64,000 bases of DNA. Origin: Methylovirgula sp. 4M-Z18. GTDB lineage: Bacteria > Pseudomonadota > Alphaproteobacteria > Rhizobiales > Beijerinckiaceae. Under the pieces are notes generated by a model. It ran no database searches and was not told the DNA's origin. It was given only the letters and a program-made list of their open reading frames with translations. Location: the NCBI RefSeq assembly GCF_037890675.1, contig NZ_CP149574.1:1364001-1428000 (forward strand), given 5' to 3'. Of the stretch, positions 1 to 8,676 are shown piece by piece. A program made the translations under genes and the position numbers. Position 1 is the stretch's first letter. Every line of letters starts with the position of its first letter.

Positions 1-46
1 CGAGAATGTGAACGGTTCCACGCAACTGCCGGTCTGCCGCGGTTTG

Positions 47-1462
47 TCAGGTGGCGCTTGAGCCGGATCCCGATGCCCTTGGCGTCTTTCGCAAGCTGGA
101 TCCTCGATTTGCTATCTGAAGGGCTTCCGCGTCCAGGGCAGGCTTGCGGATCAAGGGCAGCCAAAGAATGGTTTTGGTTCCATCACCGGGAGAGCTTAGA
201 ACGTCCAATTTGGCGCCAAGCGCCTCAGCCCGTTGCACCATATTGTTGCGACCTCGACCTCTGGTCGGAGTGTTCATATCGAAACCAATACCATTGTCGG
301 TAACCTCGACCCGTAGGCCAGGCCTTCCCGACATCAGCGCCAGCTTGCAGTTGAAGCTGATTTGCGTCGCCTTGCTATGCCCCATGGAATTGCTGATCGT
401 CTCCTGCATGATACGCAGGACGTGCAGCGCGCTCGTCGCATCGAGCCATTCTAGTTCGGGAACGTCGTCAACCATCCACTTGATGGCGATGCCCGATTTG
501 CGCAATTCAGGCTCGTACCGATACCGCAGACTTGCCAGGAGCGTCGCAACATTGCCTTCCACCGGCTCAAGGGAATCGATTGCAACCCTCAGGTCGGTCA
601 GAGCACCTTTCAAGGCCACGATCGCCGTCGTGCTGTCCTTTCCCTGACGCTCGGCCGAGGCGAGGGCTGCGACCAGGCTTGATCCGATCCCGTCATGGAT
701 CTCGCGCATGATGCGCTCCCGCTCCAATTTGATGGCACGGTCGATGACCAGAGAGCGGCGCGCGCTTTCGCTGGCCAACAGATTGGCCTTGGTGGTCTCG
801 ATGCGTCGGCTTAAGGTCTCGTTGAGGCGGTCGCGCGCCTCCACGTTGGCCAGCACGTGACGCAGGATGACGAGGCCGCTGAACCCCAATAACATTACCC
901 CTGCATAGGGTGAGAGCAGCAACCCCAGGCTAGGTTTCTGCATGTCAATCCAAACATCAAGGGCGGTTGCGAGGATGCCGAACCCATAGATTGAGGCGAG
1001 GAGCGACTTCTCGAACACGTTGACCTGCCGCCCGGCTCTTGTCGCGACGAGGCCCAAGATCAGCAACGACACCCCGATGCTCGCCAGCCCGGCGATGACG
1101 GTGATTTCCGTTGTGTGAAAAGCAACTGCCGATGCGCCAAGCGCCAGCGACGCCCCACCAGCCACGGCGACAAGCTTCCGGGCCACCGCGACTTGCAGGA
1201 GGCTTGCGGCAAGGCCAACCGTGGCAAAGAGCAGGGGATAGAGCAAAGCAATTTGAGCGCTAACGGTCGCCCATGCTTCTGAAGGAGCCAGGTCGCTAAG
1301 GTTGAACAAGCACCAAGCCAGGCTTGCAAATGAAAGCCAGGCCAGTCGCGCCTCACTGCGGCGCAAGAGCCAAGCGACCAGGGCTATTGCGGCTATGACT
1401 GCCAGGGTATCGGCGGCAAGCAGGCGACCCCACAGCATGACGCCTTCCGCTTTCTGGCCCAT
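47..1462 (-). CDS. Membrane sensor histidine kinase (NarL/DegS-like, HisKA_3)
   Basis: A 471-residue sensor kinase that should autophosphorylate a histidine and pass the phosphate to a response regulator. The first 200 or so residues are hydrophobic and form about six membrane segments with no recognisable periplasmic ligand domain. A short coiled linker (about 205-245) leads to the dimerisation helix, where the phospho-acceptor is His256 in REIHDGIG. The HATPase domain (about 350-445) has an N-box (QETISNS) and a G1 box (DNGIGFD). This arrangement is that of two-component kinases paired with LuxR-type regulators, but no such regulator lies in the window; it may be beyond the left edge. The gene is divergent from vgrG, with 217 bp between them. 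A role in T6SS control is only a guess from position. Confidence 0.85.
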   Translation of the reverse strand: MGQKAEGVMLWGRLLAADTLAVIAAIALVAWLLRRSEARLAWLSFASLAWCLFNLSDLAPSEAWATVSAQIALLYPLLFATVGLAASLLQVAVARKLVAVAGGASLALGASAVAFHTTEITVIAGLASIGVSLLILGLVATRAGRQVNVFEKSLLASIYGFGILATALDVWIDMQKPSLGLLLSPYAGVMLLGFSGLVILRHVLANVEARDRLNETLSRRIETTKANLLASESARRSLVIDRAIKLERERIMREIHDGIGSSLVAALASAERQGKDSTTAIVALKGALTDLRVAIDSLEPVEGNVATLLASLRYRYEPELRKSGIAIKWMVDDVPELEWLDATSALHVLRIMQETISNSMGHSKATQISFNCKLALMSGRPGLRVEVTDNGIGFDMNTPTRGRGRNNMVQRAEALGAKLDVLSSPGDGTKTILWLPLIRKPALDAEALQIANRGSSLRKTPRASGSGSSAT

Positions 1463-1636
1463 CGGACCATCCTTGAAGCAAGACCGCTACTTTATGGATC
1501 CCCGTTCGCGAGAGATTTACGCTTCGGTCCCCAAACCATTTCTCAGGGACAAAATTCCACACAATTTCCTCGTCGCAAACCCCCAATATGTGGGAAGCGA
1601 CAAGCCGTATGTTGAGTGGACGCCAAATTCGAACAG

Positions 1637-1658
1637 GACTAGCCTATATGGGCCTAGT
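1637..1658. promoter_or_regulatory. Imperfect inverted repeat upstream of vgrG
   Basis: ACTAGCC and GGCCTAGT face each other across six bases, with one bulged base, 22 bp upstream of the vgrG GTG start in the divergent kinase/vgrG intergenic region. It could be an operator or a leader hairpin. I have no regulator to assign to it. Confidence 0.25.
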
Positions 1659-1679
1659 ATACCACGATAGGGGAAGACT

Positions 1680-3464
1680 GTGGCCCAAACATTGGCTCAA
1701 GACACCCGAATGGCGTCTTTCTCAAGCAGTCTTGGTAAGGACCGGCTCGTTGTCTCCCGTTTCGAAGGGGCAGAGGGGCTCAGCGAGCTTTTCGAATTTC
1801 GGCTGGAAGTGGTTGGCACGGACGAAGACATCGACTTCGACCAGATTCTCGGCACGAAATGCTGCCTGAAGATTCAGTCGCAACACGATGGCGTCGAGCG
1901 CAGCTTCAATGGGGTTCTGGTCGAGGCTGAGTGGATCGGCAAGGATCAGGACCTGCGCTTCTACCGTCTGGTGCTCCGCCCGTGGCTGTGGCTCCTGACC
2001 CGGACCACAAATTGCAAGATATTCAGCCATAGCACGGTACCCAAGATCCTCAGCCAGGTTTTCGGTAGCCATGGCTTCGCGTTCGAGCAGCGCCTGTCGG
2101 AAAGCTATCCCGAACTCGAATATTGCGTTCAGTATCGCGAGAGCGACTTTGCCTTCACGTCGCGGCTCATGGAAGAATACGGAATCTACTTCTATTTCGA
2201 GCACAGTGAATCCGACCACAAACTCATTATGGCCGATTCAAGTTCTGCGCACGAGCCCAAGCTTGGCGGTGCGGCCCTTGAATTTTCGGCGGTCGGTCAA
2301 AGCAACATCTTTGGCAAGGACAGATTGAACGAGTGGGCGGAGGGTCGGCACCTGCGCTCGGGCAAGGTCACGCTCGAGGACTACGACTACAAGAAGCCCA
2401 CCACCGACTTGTTGGCGGAGAAAGCCGCCAGCGCAAAATACCAACATGGCGACCTTGAACTCTACGATTATCCGGGGCGTTACACCGAAAAAGGCAATGG
2501 CAACTCGCTTGCAAATGTTCGACTGGAAGGCGAGCAGGCCATCGACAAACGCTCCACGGCCAGTGGTGACGCCGTGACCTGTTGTCCGGGTTTCACAATA
2601 ACGCTGGATGGAAGCCCAAGAGCCAACAAGGGAACCAAGTATCTGACGCTGCGCGCCAATCATCTTTTCCGATCGCAGGCGTACCGTTCACAGGACGTGT
2701 CCGGCGACGACGGCTATTCCGGGAGTTACGAGTTTCAACCGCTTGATATTCCATTCCGGGCACCCGCGACCACCCTAAAACCGATCATTCACGGCCCGCA
2801 GACCGCGGTGGTCGTGAGCGACGTTGACGACCAGTGCCGCATTGAGGTCCGGTTTTTCTGGGACCGTGACAAGAGCCAGTCCCGCTATGTGCGCATAGCC
2901 CAAAGCTGGGCTGGCAACGGCTGGGGCGACGTCAAGATTCCGCGCAAAGGCATGGAGGTGGTGGTCGAATATCTTGAAGGAGACCCCGACCAACCCCTCG
3001 TGACCGGCAGCGTCTATAATGCGCAAAATGTTGCGCCCTATGTCAAAGAAAAGCTCAATGCGGTGTCTGGTACCAAGACGCAAACGCTTCGCGGAACCGG
3101 CTTCAACGAACTTATCATGGACGACACGTCCGGGGACGAGTTGATCCGTTTCCACGCCCAGCGCGATCTTGAGGGCAAGGTCGAAAACGATGAGCGGCGT
3201 GACATTGGGAACGACGTCAAAGTGCGTATCGGCAACAACCGCGACGAAAATATTGTGTCGACTTGGACGGTGACAGCGAATGAAAAGATTGAATTCACCG
3301 TGGGCATGAGCACGTTTACGATGACCCCGACGGAGATAACGCTGAAGTCCACAATGATCACGTTGGAGGCCGACGCACTGATGAAAATACAGTCGAGCGC
3401 ATTGAGCCAAGTGACAGCCGACGCGCTGTTGACGATCCAGGGCGCCTTGGTTCTGATCAATTAA
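1680..3464 (+). CDS. vgrG: T6SS spike protein VgrG/TssI
   Basis: A 594-residue VgrG, the trimeric needle tip that caps the Hcp tube and carries effectors. The N-terminal two thirds matches the gp27-like region (hallmark stretch around YCVQYRESDFAFTSRLMEEYGIYFYF), followed by the gp5-like OB fold (about residues 370-470, with FFWDRDKSQSRYVR) and a C-terminal beta-helix of short repeats. It ends right after the beta-helix, so it is not an 'evolved' VgrG with an effector domain; cargo would have to bind non-covalently or through PAAR. The start is a GTG; an in-frame ATG at 1710 is the alternative. It leads the T6SS gene group, followed at 77 bp by a small accessory gene. Confidence 0.93.
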   Translation: MAQTLAQDTRMASFSSSLGKDRLVVSRFEGAEGLSELFEFRLEVVGTDEDIDFDQILGTKCCLKIQSQHDGVERSFNGVLVEAEWIGKDQDLRFYRLVLRPWLWLLTRTTNCKIFSHSTVPKILSQVFGSHGFAFEQRLSESYPELEYCVQYRESDFAFTSRLMEEYGIYFYFEHSESDHKLIMADSSSAHEPKLGGAALEFSAVGQSNIFGKDRLNEWAEGRHLRSGKVTLEDYDYKKPTTDLLAEKAASAKYQHGDLELYDYPGRYTEKGNGNSLANVRLEGEQAIDKRSTASGDAVTCCPGFTITLDGSPRANKGTKYLTLRANHLFRSQAYRSQDVSGDDGYSGSYEFQPLDIPFRAPATTLKPIIHGPQTAVVVSDVDDQCRIEVRFFWDRDKSQSRYVRIAQSWAGNGWGDVKIPRKGMEVVVEYLEGDPDQPLVTGSVYNAQNVAPYVKEKLNAVSGTKTQTLRGTGFNELIMDDTSGDELIRFHAQRDLEGKVENDERRDIGNDVKVRIGNNRDENIVSTWTVTANEKIEFTVGMSTFTMTPTEITLKSTMITLEADALMKIQSSALSQVTADALLTIQGALVLIN

Positions 3465-3541
3465 GCGGTCCCGGTACGGGGGAAGGGTCCATAGTGGGTT
3501 TTATCGCGTCGCGTTTGGCCTAAGCGATCGAAGGAGACAAG

Positions 3542-4096
3542 ATGAAGCATTTGCGGTTCTCGACGGCCGGACAAGTGATCGATGCCTTCCCGAATCTGCG
3601 CGGCCAGATCCCGGCAACCAATCTCGAGCTTGAGCCTTTTGCGTTCATCGACAGTTTGCTGGCGCAAGGCGACGCGCGGCAGGCCATGGCATTCTGTGCC
3701 TTCGTGCTGCCGCGCCGCGATGCCGTTCAATGGTTGTGCGGTGCCTTGCGCCGGCAATTCCAACAACCCAACGGAACTGATGCAAACCTCCTGGGGCTCG
3801 TCGAGGAATGGCTCAAGAAACCGGTTGAGGCCGCCCGCCGGGCCGCCCTCGACGCCGGCATGAATGATCCGAACAAGGGCGCATGCGCCTGGGCGGCGCT
3901 CGCGGCGGGCTGGAGCGGCGGCAATCTCTCGCCCAGTACCGAACAGCCCGTTCCCCCGCCTCAGCACCTGACCGGTCAAGCCGTCAATGTCGGGTTGACG
4001 CTTCTTGTCGCCGGCTTGCCCCTGGCGAAACAGCGCGACAAGATGGAGGAATTCGTTGGCGATGCGGTGGCCCTCCTGCGCCACGGTGCCTCCTGA
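3542..4096 (+). CDS. T6SS-associated small protein, DUF6931-like (tentative)
   Basis: A 184-residue soluble protein with no signal peptide or membrane segment. It is alpha-helical in character, with a conserved-looking FCAFVLPRRDAVQWLCGAL stretch (about residues 50-70) and a segment near the middle rich in alanine (ACAWAALAAGWSGGN). The family assignment is from memory of similar proteins that sit between vgrG and tagH in alphaproteobacterial T6SS loci and is tentative. A good ribosome-binding site (AAGGAG) precedes the ATG. Placement directly behind vgrG and before tagH suggests an adaptor or chaperone for spike loading, which is inference only. Confidence 0.6.
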   Translation: MKHLRFSTAGQVIDAFPNLRGQIPATNLELEPFAFIDSLLAQGDARQAMAFCAFVLPRRDAVQWLCGALRRQFQQPNGTDANLLGLVEEWLKKPVEAARRAALDAGMNDPNKGACAWAALAAGWSGGNLSPSTEQPVPPPQHLTGQAVNVGLTLLVAGLPLAKQRDKMEEFVGDAVALLRHGAS

Positions 4097-4153
4097 CAAG
4101 TCCTTAGATTTTCGATAAAATCCTTTTAAATCTGATGGGACTCCGCAACAGCC

Positions 4154-5476
4154 ATGCTGACGCTCAGGATCGAGAACTATGATCGACTGCCCGATGGCGG
4201 GCCGTTAGAGTTCGCGATCGATCGTCGCGGCTTTGATTTCGGGCGCGACCAACATCTCGATTGGACGCTTCCCGACCCCAATCGGGTCATCTCGGGCAAA
4301 CATTGCGAAGTTCGGTTTCATGACGGCGCCTATTGGCTGACCGACACATCGAGGAACGGCACCTATCTGAATGGTGCCAGCAAGCGCCTGCAAAGCCCTT
4401 ACCGTCTTGCGGACGGCGACCGACTGGCCGTCGGCGACTATATTTTGCTCGTGTCGATCAAGCTTGGGCAAGCGCCGGCGGCTATGCAGCCGGTGCCGCC
4501 TTCTCGCTTCGAAACACCAAGTTTCCCCGCAGCAGGATCAAACATCTGGGACACGTCGCATGAGGCACCCCCGCCGATCGACGCCAGAGAGCTCCTGCCA
4601 CCTCCGCTCCAATCCGAGCGAGCACCGGACTTTCTGCATCAGGCCGCCTATGTCCCGCCGCCTTTGGAGGAGCCGGAAGCGATACGCAGGCCTGCGCCCG
4701 CAATTCCTCGTCCCCTCCCGTCCGGGGGGCCGTGGGCCAACCCGGAAGACGTTTCGCCGCGGCTTTCTCCTGCCGAGCCGTCTGCTGTCAAGGCGCCGCG
4801 GGCTGCTATCCTCTCGCCACCGCTGGCAGAGGAGCCGATGTCTGTAAAGGTGCAGAACGCTTCGGCGCCATCGCCTTCGGTCGATGTCGACACGAACGAA
4901 TTCATTCGCAGATTTGCCGCCGGCGCGGGCATTGCTGAGAATGTTCTCAGCGGCGCCGACGCCGGCGATGTCGCCGAGGATGTGGGCCGGTTGCTGAATC
5001 TTATCTGTCAGAACATGATGACGATGCTGCGGGCGAGGGCCGAAGCAAAAGCGTTGTCGCGCAGCGGCAACCGCACGATGATCAGCGCCGAGGATAATAA
5101 TCCTCTAAAATTCATGCCAACGGCCGAGGAAGCCTTGCGGGTCATGCTCGGTCCAAAGATTCGAGGCTACCTCGACGGCAACGCGGCGTTTGAGAATGCG
5201 TTTGGCGACCTCAAGATGCATCAGGTCGCGTTCCTGGCATCAATGCAGGCTGCGCTGACCGAGCTCTTTGACGAATTCGCGCCTGAGGCCATCAAGAAGG
5301 CGGCGGATGCCAATAAATCCATGCTGTCATCCAGCAAAGGCCGATATTGGGACCTTTATGCCGAACGCTGGGCTGCCAGAGTGGGGCGGCGCGAGCACGG
5401 CATGCTCGGCGCCTTTCTGGATCTCTACGCCGAACATTATGACAAGCTCAGTGCGCCGACGCGCAACCGACCCTAA
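4154..5476 (+). CDS. tagH: T6SS forkhead-associated protein TagH/Fha
   Basis: A 440-residue FHA protein. The N-terminal FHA domain (about residues 20-95) keeps the phospho-threonine pocket: GRD with Arg31, SGKH (Ser48-His50), and NGT at 68-70. A proline-rich linker (about 115-240) connects to a C-terminal alpha-helical domain typical of T6SS Fha proteins (about 240-435). In Agrobacterium the equivalent Fha binds TssL after that protein is phosphorylated by PpkA, which switches the system on; all three partners are encoded here. The stop codon overlaps by 4 bp, tail to tail, with the antisense murein hydrolase gene that follows. Confidence 0.9.
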   Translation: MLTLRIENYDRLPDGGPLEFAIDRRGFDFGRDQHLDWTLPDPNRVISGKHCEVRFHDGAYWLTDTSRNGTYLNGASKRLQSPYRLADGDRLAVGDYILLVSIKLGQAPAAMQPVPPSRFETPSFPAAGSNIWDTSHEAPPPIDARELLPPPLQSERAPDFLHQAAYVPPPLEEPEAIRRPAPAIPRPLPSGGPWANPEDVSPRLSPAEPSAVKAPRAAILSPPLAEEPMSVKVQNASAPSPSVDVDTNEFIRRFAAGAGIAENVLSGADAGDVAEDVGRLLNLICQNMMTMLRARAEAKALSRSGNRTMISAEDNNPLKFMPTAEEALRVMLGPKIRGYLDGNAAFENAFGDLKMHQVAFLASMQAALTELFDEFAPEAIKKAADANKSMLSSSKGRYWDLYAERWAARVGRREHGMLGAFLDLYAEHYDKLSAPTRNRP

Positions 5477-7914
5477 TCCAGGAATGCCAAGACCGTCGTC
5501 TTGAGCGTGGAGAATGCAGGGTCACTGGCAAATTTCGCCAAAGGTTCATTGTTGCTGCTGATGGTGGGCTTGTCCCCTGAATTCTGTGCTACCGTCGTGC
5601 CGCCGCCGGACGGCGGGGCTGACGCTGGCCTGCCTCCCATCTTCTGAGCTGCCCAAGATATCAGGTAGCCAATCGTTTTACCTTGTTCGAAGGGATTGGC
5701 GCGCACATGTTCGGCGCCGAAGACGTCGGCGATCAGCAGATCCGGCCGACTGCCGAGCACTTTCAGCGCGCCGCCGACGCCGAGAAAATGAGCCAGATAC
5801 AGATTGCCTGGCGTCACGGGGTGGCCTGCTTGGCGCTCCACGGCCGCGTTGTCGCGTGTAAATTCGGTCGTCATCGTGCGCGAGAGATCGCAGTCGGTTC
5901 GAAGCGCCAAGACCTCCTGGCGCGTGCGGCCGACCAGGAGGTCGGGGCGATGGAGCCGGATCGTCGTCATCCACGTGGATTCGATGAATTGGCCAAGCCC
6001 AACCGCGGTCGACAAGGGATTGGCCGCGGTGCATTTGTTGCCGCTCTCAATGTAAATGATCCGGTTGACGAACTGGTCCACGGCGCTGTTGGTGCCCGTA
6101 TTCGCTTGGGTTTCGGCGACGGGATCGACCGGCACACCGTTATTGCGAACTTCAAAATGCAGCCGTGGTTCGCGGCTTGTCGAGGGAGTGCCGACATAGC
6201 CGATGATCTGCCCGGCCTTGACCGTACTCCCAACCGCCAAACCCGTCGCCGGATGTGCCAGATAGCCATACATGGAGGTCTTGCCGCCATCGTGCGACAT
6301 CCGGACCACGGTTCCAAATCCCGTCTCGTTTCCGATGGACGTGACCTGGCCGGCGAACGCGGCAACCACCGGCGACCCCTCCGGTGCCGTCCAGTCCATG
6401 CCGTAATTCATCTGCGTCGAGGCGGAATCGCCGGTTCCTTGCGCGCCGAACCTCGCGGCAATCACGCCGTTGACGGGTGTGATCATGCCGCCGTCCGGCA
6501 CGCTGCCTCGACCGGCGGACGAGACGCATTCGTATCGGGCGCCAGGCTGCGACTGCATCACATAACAGTCGAGATTGCCCGTCGTGCGGCCGATGCTCAC
6601 GAAGACAATGCGGCCAAGACCTTGTTTCGAATCCCGCGCGATCGGCGAGTAGACAATCGTGATCGTGTCTCCCGATTGCACCTTCTGCTCAAGATCCTGA
6701 GCACGTGACAGGAGCATGATCGTTTCACCGACAACTGGCGCCGGAAGCCGATTCCGCAGTGCCGTAACATAGATCGCATCGAGCAGACGCGGCTGGTCTT
6801 CCGGATTGACCCGATCGGGAACCAGCGGCGCCGCGAACGGATCGCGCTGATACCAAGGATCTTCGGACCTGACAAAGGCGCCGTCATCATTGAGGGCGAT
6901 CGAGCCGACGAGCTTGGATCCGCTATAAACCGAAACCTGTACGGGCTGCATGTGGCTGGGGTCGTCGTCGATCGCCGTCGCCCGCACTGCATAGCGGTCA
7001 CCGCTCTGAAGGTTCTGGCTACTGTAGAAGGAGGCGAATGCGCCTGCTGCAGCAGCGGCTTTCTGTGCATCGAGGCCCAGACCTTTGAGCGCGTCCGACA
7101 GGGTGGTCGGGGCTTTAGCCGTCTGAGCAAAATCGGCAATCCTGTGGCCTGGCCCCGCGCCTGACGCGGCGATCACCGAAAAGCCTGCCGTATCGGGCGC
7201 ATTGTCGGGATTGTCGGAGGAGGCTTGCGCCGACGCGTCCTGTGCGACGGCGATATCTTCCTGCGACCCGAGAACCGCAATTTGAGATTCAGGGGTCGGC
7301 AAGTCGAGAACGTCCTTGAGCCGAAAAACATCGCTCTTGATGCCTAAGCTGTCGGCCGCCTTGCGTTGCCGGTCGTTTGCGAGCTTCACCAATTGACGCG
7401 GCGCGCTGGCGAGTTGCGGCACGATCACTGGATCGCCGCTCAACTCAATGATGTGCGGCTTGATCGCCGCTCTGATGAGAGCCTCGTCTTCGGCCTCACT
7501 GTCTTGTGATGGGACCGCAACCAGATTCGCCTCGAGGTCGCTTTCGGGCACCGTGATGCTCTGCTCATTTCGAGCCGGCGAGAAGATGTAGATGGATGTC
7601 ATGGCCGCGCCAAAACCAAGGAAGACGAGGGCCATCAACAGCGAGATGTAGCCGAATGCGCCGATGCGGCCGCGGGGCGATGCCGTGCCTTTTTCGTCTG
7701 TCTTGCCGCCTCCGCCTTGCGCGGGCGCTGCACCATCGCTGGCGGGCTTTACAGGTTTCCTGGAGGCAGACGCGCCAGAAGATCGGGCTGGCGCAATGAT
7801 CGTGGCGTTGCTGTCTTCGAGGGGCGTCGCAACCTCCGGCTTCTCCGCCGGCTGCTCCTTGCCGTCCGTCGGCTCGGGATTGGTGCGCCCAGCTATGACA
7901 GTCTTGTCAGCCAT
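5473..7914 (-). CDS. Membrane-anchored degenerate M23 / lytic transglycosylase hybrid
   Basis: An 813-residue protein: a disordered cytoplasmic N-terminus (1-85), one membrane helix (about 86-112), a MepM/Csd3-like N-terminal region (about 265-440), an M23 (LytM) domain (about 475-600) and a lytic transglycosylase domain (about 610-760). The M23 domain lacks ligands: the HxGxD histidine is Asn503 (Asp507 kept), the HxH motif is RLH (Arg584, His586), and the usual YGH site reads YGY. It is therefore probably not a working zinc endopeptidase. The transglycosylase part keeps Glu623 (YIESG) and the GLGQF motif (639-643). Lying antisense inside the T6SS cluster, it is a good candidate for the enzyme that locally opens peptidoglycan for the TssM-TssL trans-envelope complex. 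Confidence 0.8.
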   Translation of the reverse strand: MADKTVIAGRTNPEPTDGKEQPAEKPEVATPLEDSNATIIAPARSSGASASRKPVKPASDGAAPAQGGGGKTDEKGTASPRGRIGAFGYISLLMALVFLGFGAAMTSIYIFSPARNEQSITVPESDLEANLVAVPSQDSEAEDEALIRAAIKPHIIELSGDPVIVPQLASAPRQLVKLANDRQRKAADSLGIKSDVFRLKDVLDLPTPESQIAVLGSQEDIAVAQDASAQASSDNPDNAPDTAGFSVIAASGAGPGHRIADFAQTAKAPTTLSDALKGLGLDAQKAAAAAGAFASFYSSQNLQSGDRYAVRATAIDDDPSHMQPVQVSVYSGSKLVGSIALNDDGAFVRSEDPWYQRDPFAAPLVPDRVNPEDQPRLLDAIYVTALRNRLPAPVVGETIMLLSRAQDLEQKVQSGDTITIVYSPIARDSKQGLGRIVFVSIGRTTGNLDCYVMQSQPGARYECVSSAGRGSVPDGGMITPVNGVIAARFGAQGTGDSASTQMNYGMDWTAPEGSPVVAAFAGQVTSIGNETGFGTVVRMSHDGGKTSMYGYLAHPATGLAVGSTVKAGQIIGYVGTPSTSREPRLHFEVRNNGVPVDPVAETQANTGTNSAVDQFVNRIIYIESGNKCTAANPLSTAVGLGQFIESTWMTTIRLHRPDLLVGRTRQEVLALRTDCDLSRTMTTEFTRDNAAVERQAGHPVTPGNLYLAHFLGVGGALKVLGSRPDLLIADVFGAEHVRANPFEQGKTIGYLISWAAQKMGGRPASAPPSGGGTTVAQNSGDKPTISSNNEPLAKFASDPAFSTLKTTVLAFLD

Positions 7915-7929
7915 GATTGAGTTTTGACC

Positions 7930-8343
7930 CTAGGGCCCGTTCGCTCGAATGAATATCGTCCAAGAGTTGGAATCGCCGGTGTCGATCTCTTTGAACTTGA
8001 CCTGCTCGAAGCCCCGCACCCAGCAGTCCCAGGGTTGGTTCTGATCCTTCTCGATCTTGAACCGCTTGGTATCGACACACATGTCCCAGTTTCCCTCGAA
8101 CGCGCTCTCGCCTGTCGCAGTCGTCGCATAAATATAAACATATCTGAGTTTGAGGGCGCTAAGATCTTCATGGATCGGAGTAATGCAAGTATTGGCAGGC
8201 AGTATCCACCAGCCTTCGGTGCTGAATTTATTGTTGATTTCAGCGCCTATGGCGACGTTGTACAGCGATACAGACTGATTACATACCTTGAATGCAGCAT
8301 AGGCTGCGCCATGCTGCCCAAGAAACGTGCCGAATAGAGCCAT
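7930..8343 (-). CDS. Secreted DUF1036-family protein
   Basis: A 137-residue protein from the ATG at 8343; an open frame continues upstream to 8421, and an upstream TTG could give a longer, more basic signal peptide. The N-terminus is hydrophobic and ends in AAYA, followed by the DUF1036 pattern: FKVCNQS near the start, GWWILP with a nearby cysteine in the middle, and a second Cys pair (DMCVD, WDCWV). The cysteines suggest a disulfide-bonded exported protein. DUF1036 has no assigned function. It shares strand with the murein hydrolase gene (15 bp between them), so both probably form one unit inserted between tagH and tssK. A link with the T6SS rests on position only. Confidence 0.65.
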   Translation of the reverse strand: MALFGTFLGQHGAAYAAFKVCNQSVSLYNVAIGAEINNKFSTEGWWILPANTCITPIHEDLSALKLRYVYIYATTATGESAFEGNWDMCVDTKRFKIEKDQNQPWDCWVRGFEQVKFKEIDTGDSNSWTIFIRANGP

Positions 8344-8676
8344 AGCAAAGCCGCGCCCTTGCCACTGCCGGCATCGGGGAAACTGAAACAATTGCGCCAC
8401 TCGACTGCACCACGCGATCATAAAGACACGTATCTGCGCCGCATGTTTCTGTCTACCTCACAATGGGGGAGGAAAGGAGCCGGCCGTTCGTCTAAGCTAA
8501 GAACTAGGCCATTTGTAGAGGGGCGCTTAGCTTGACTTCCGCACATCGTGTGGCAGAGTTTATGGCAGGTTGCGAGAATTCGCTGGGCGATAAGCTGTTT
8601 GCTCTTCTGACGAGATCTTGCGACACGATTGCTGTGCCGCGAAACTATCCATCCAAAACTTTCGGGCGGCTCTTGA
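8344..8676. other. Divergent intergenic region before tssK
   Basis: A 333 bp stretch between the DUF1036 gene (leftward) and tssK (rightward), where both promoters should lie. I see no convincing -35/-10 pair and no sigma-54 site with correct spacing; the leftward 78 bp may belong to a longer DUF1036 reading frame. No strong ribosome-binding site precedes the tssK ATG. Confidence 0.4.

Noticed and set aside
8555-8580. Possible sigma-54 promoter (TGGCAG...GGC) before tssK
   Set aside because: The GG and GC elements are one base too far apart and the -12 box does not match TTGCA.
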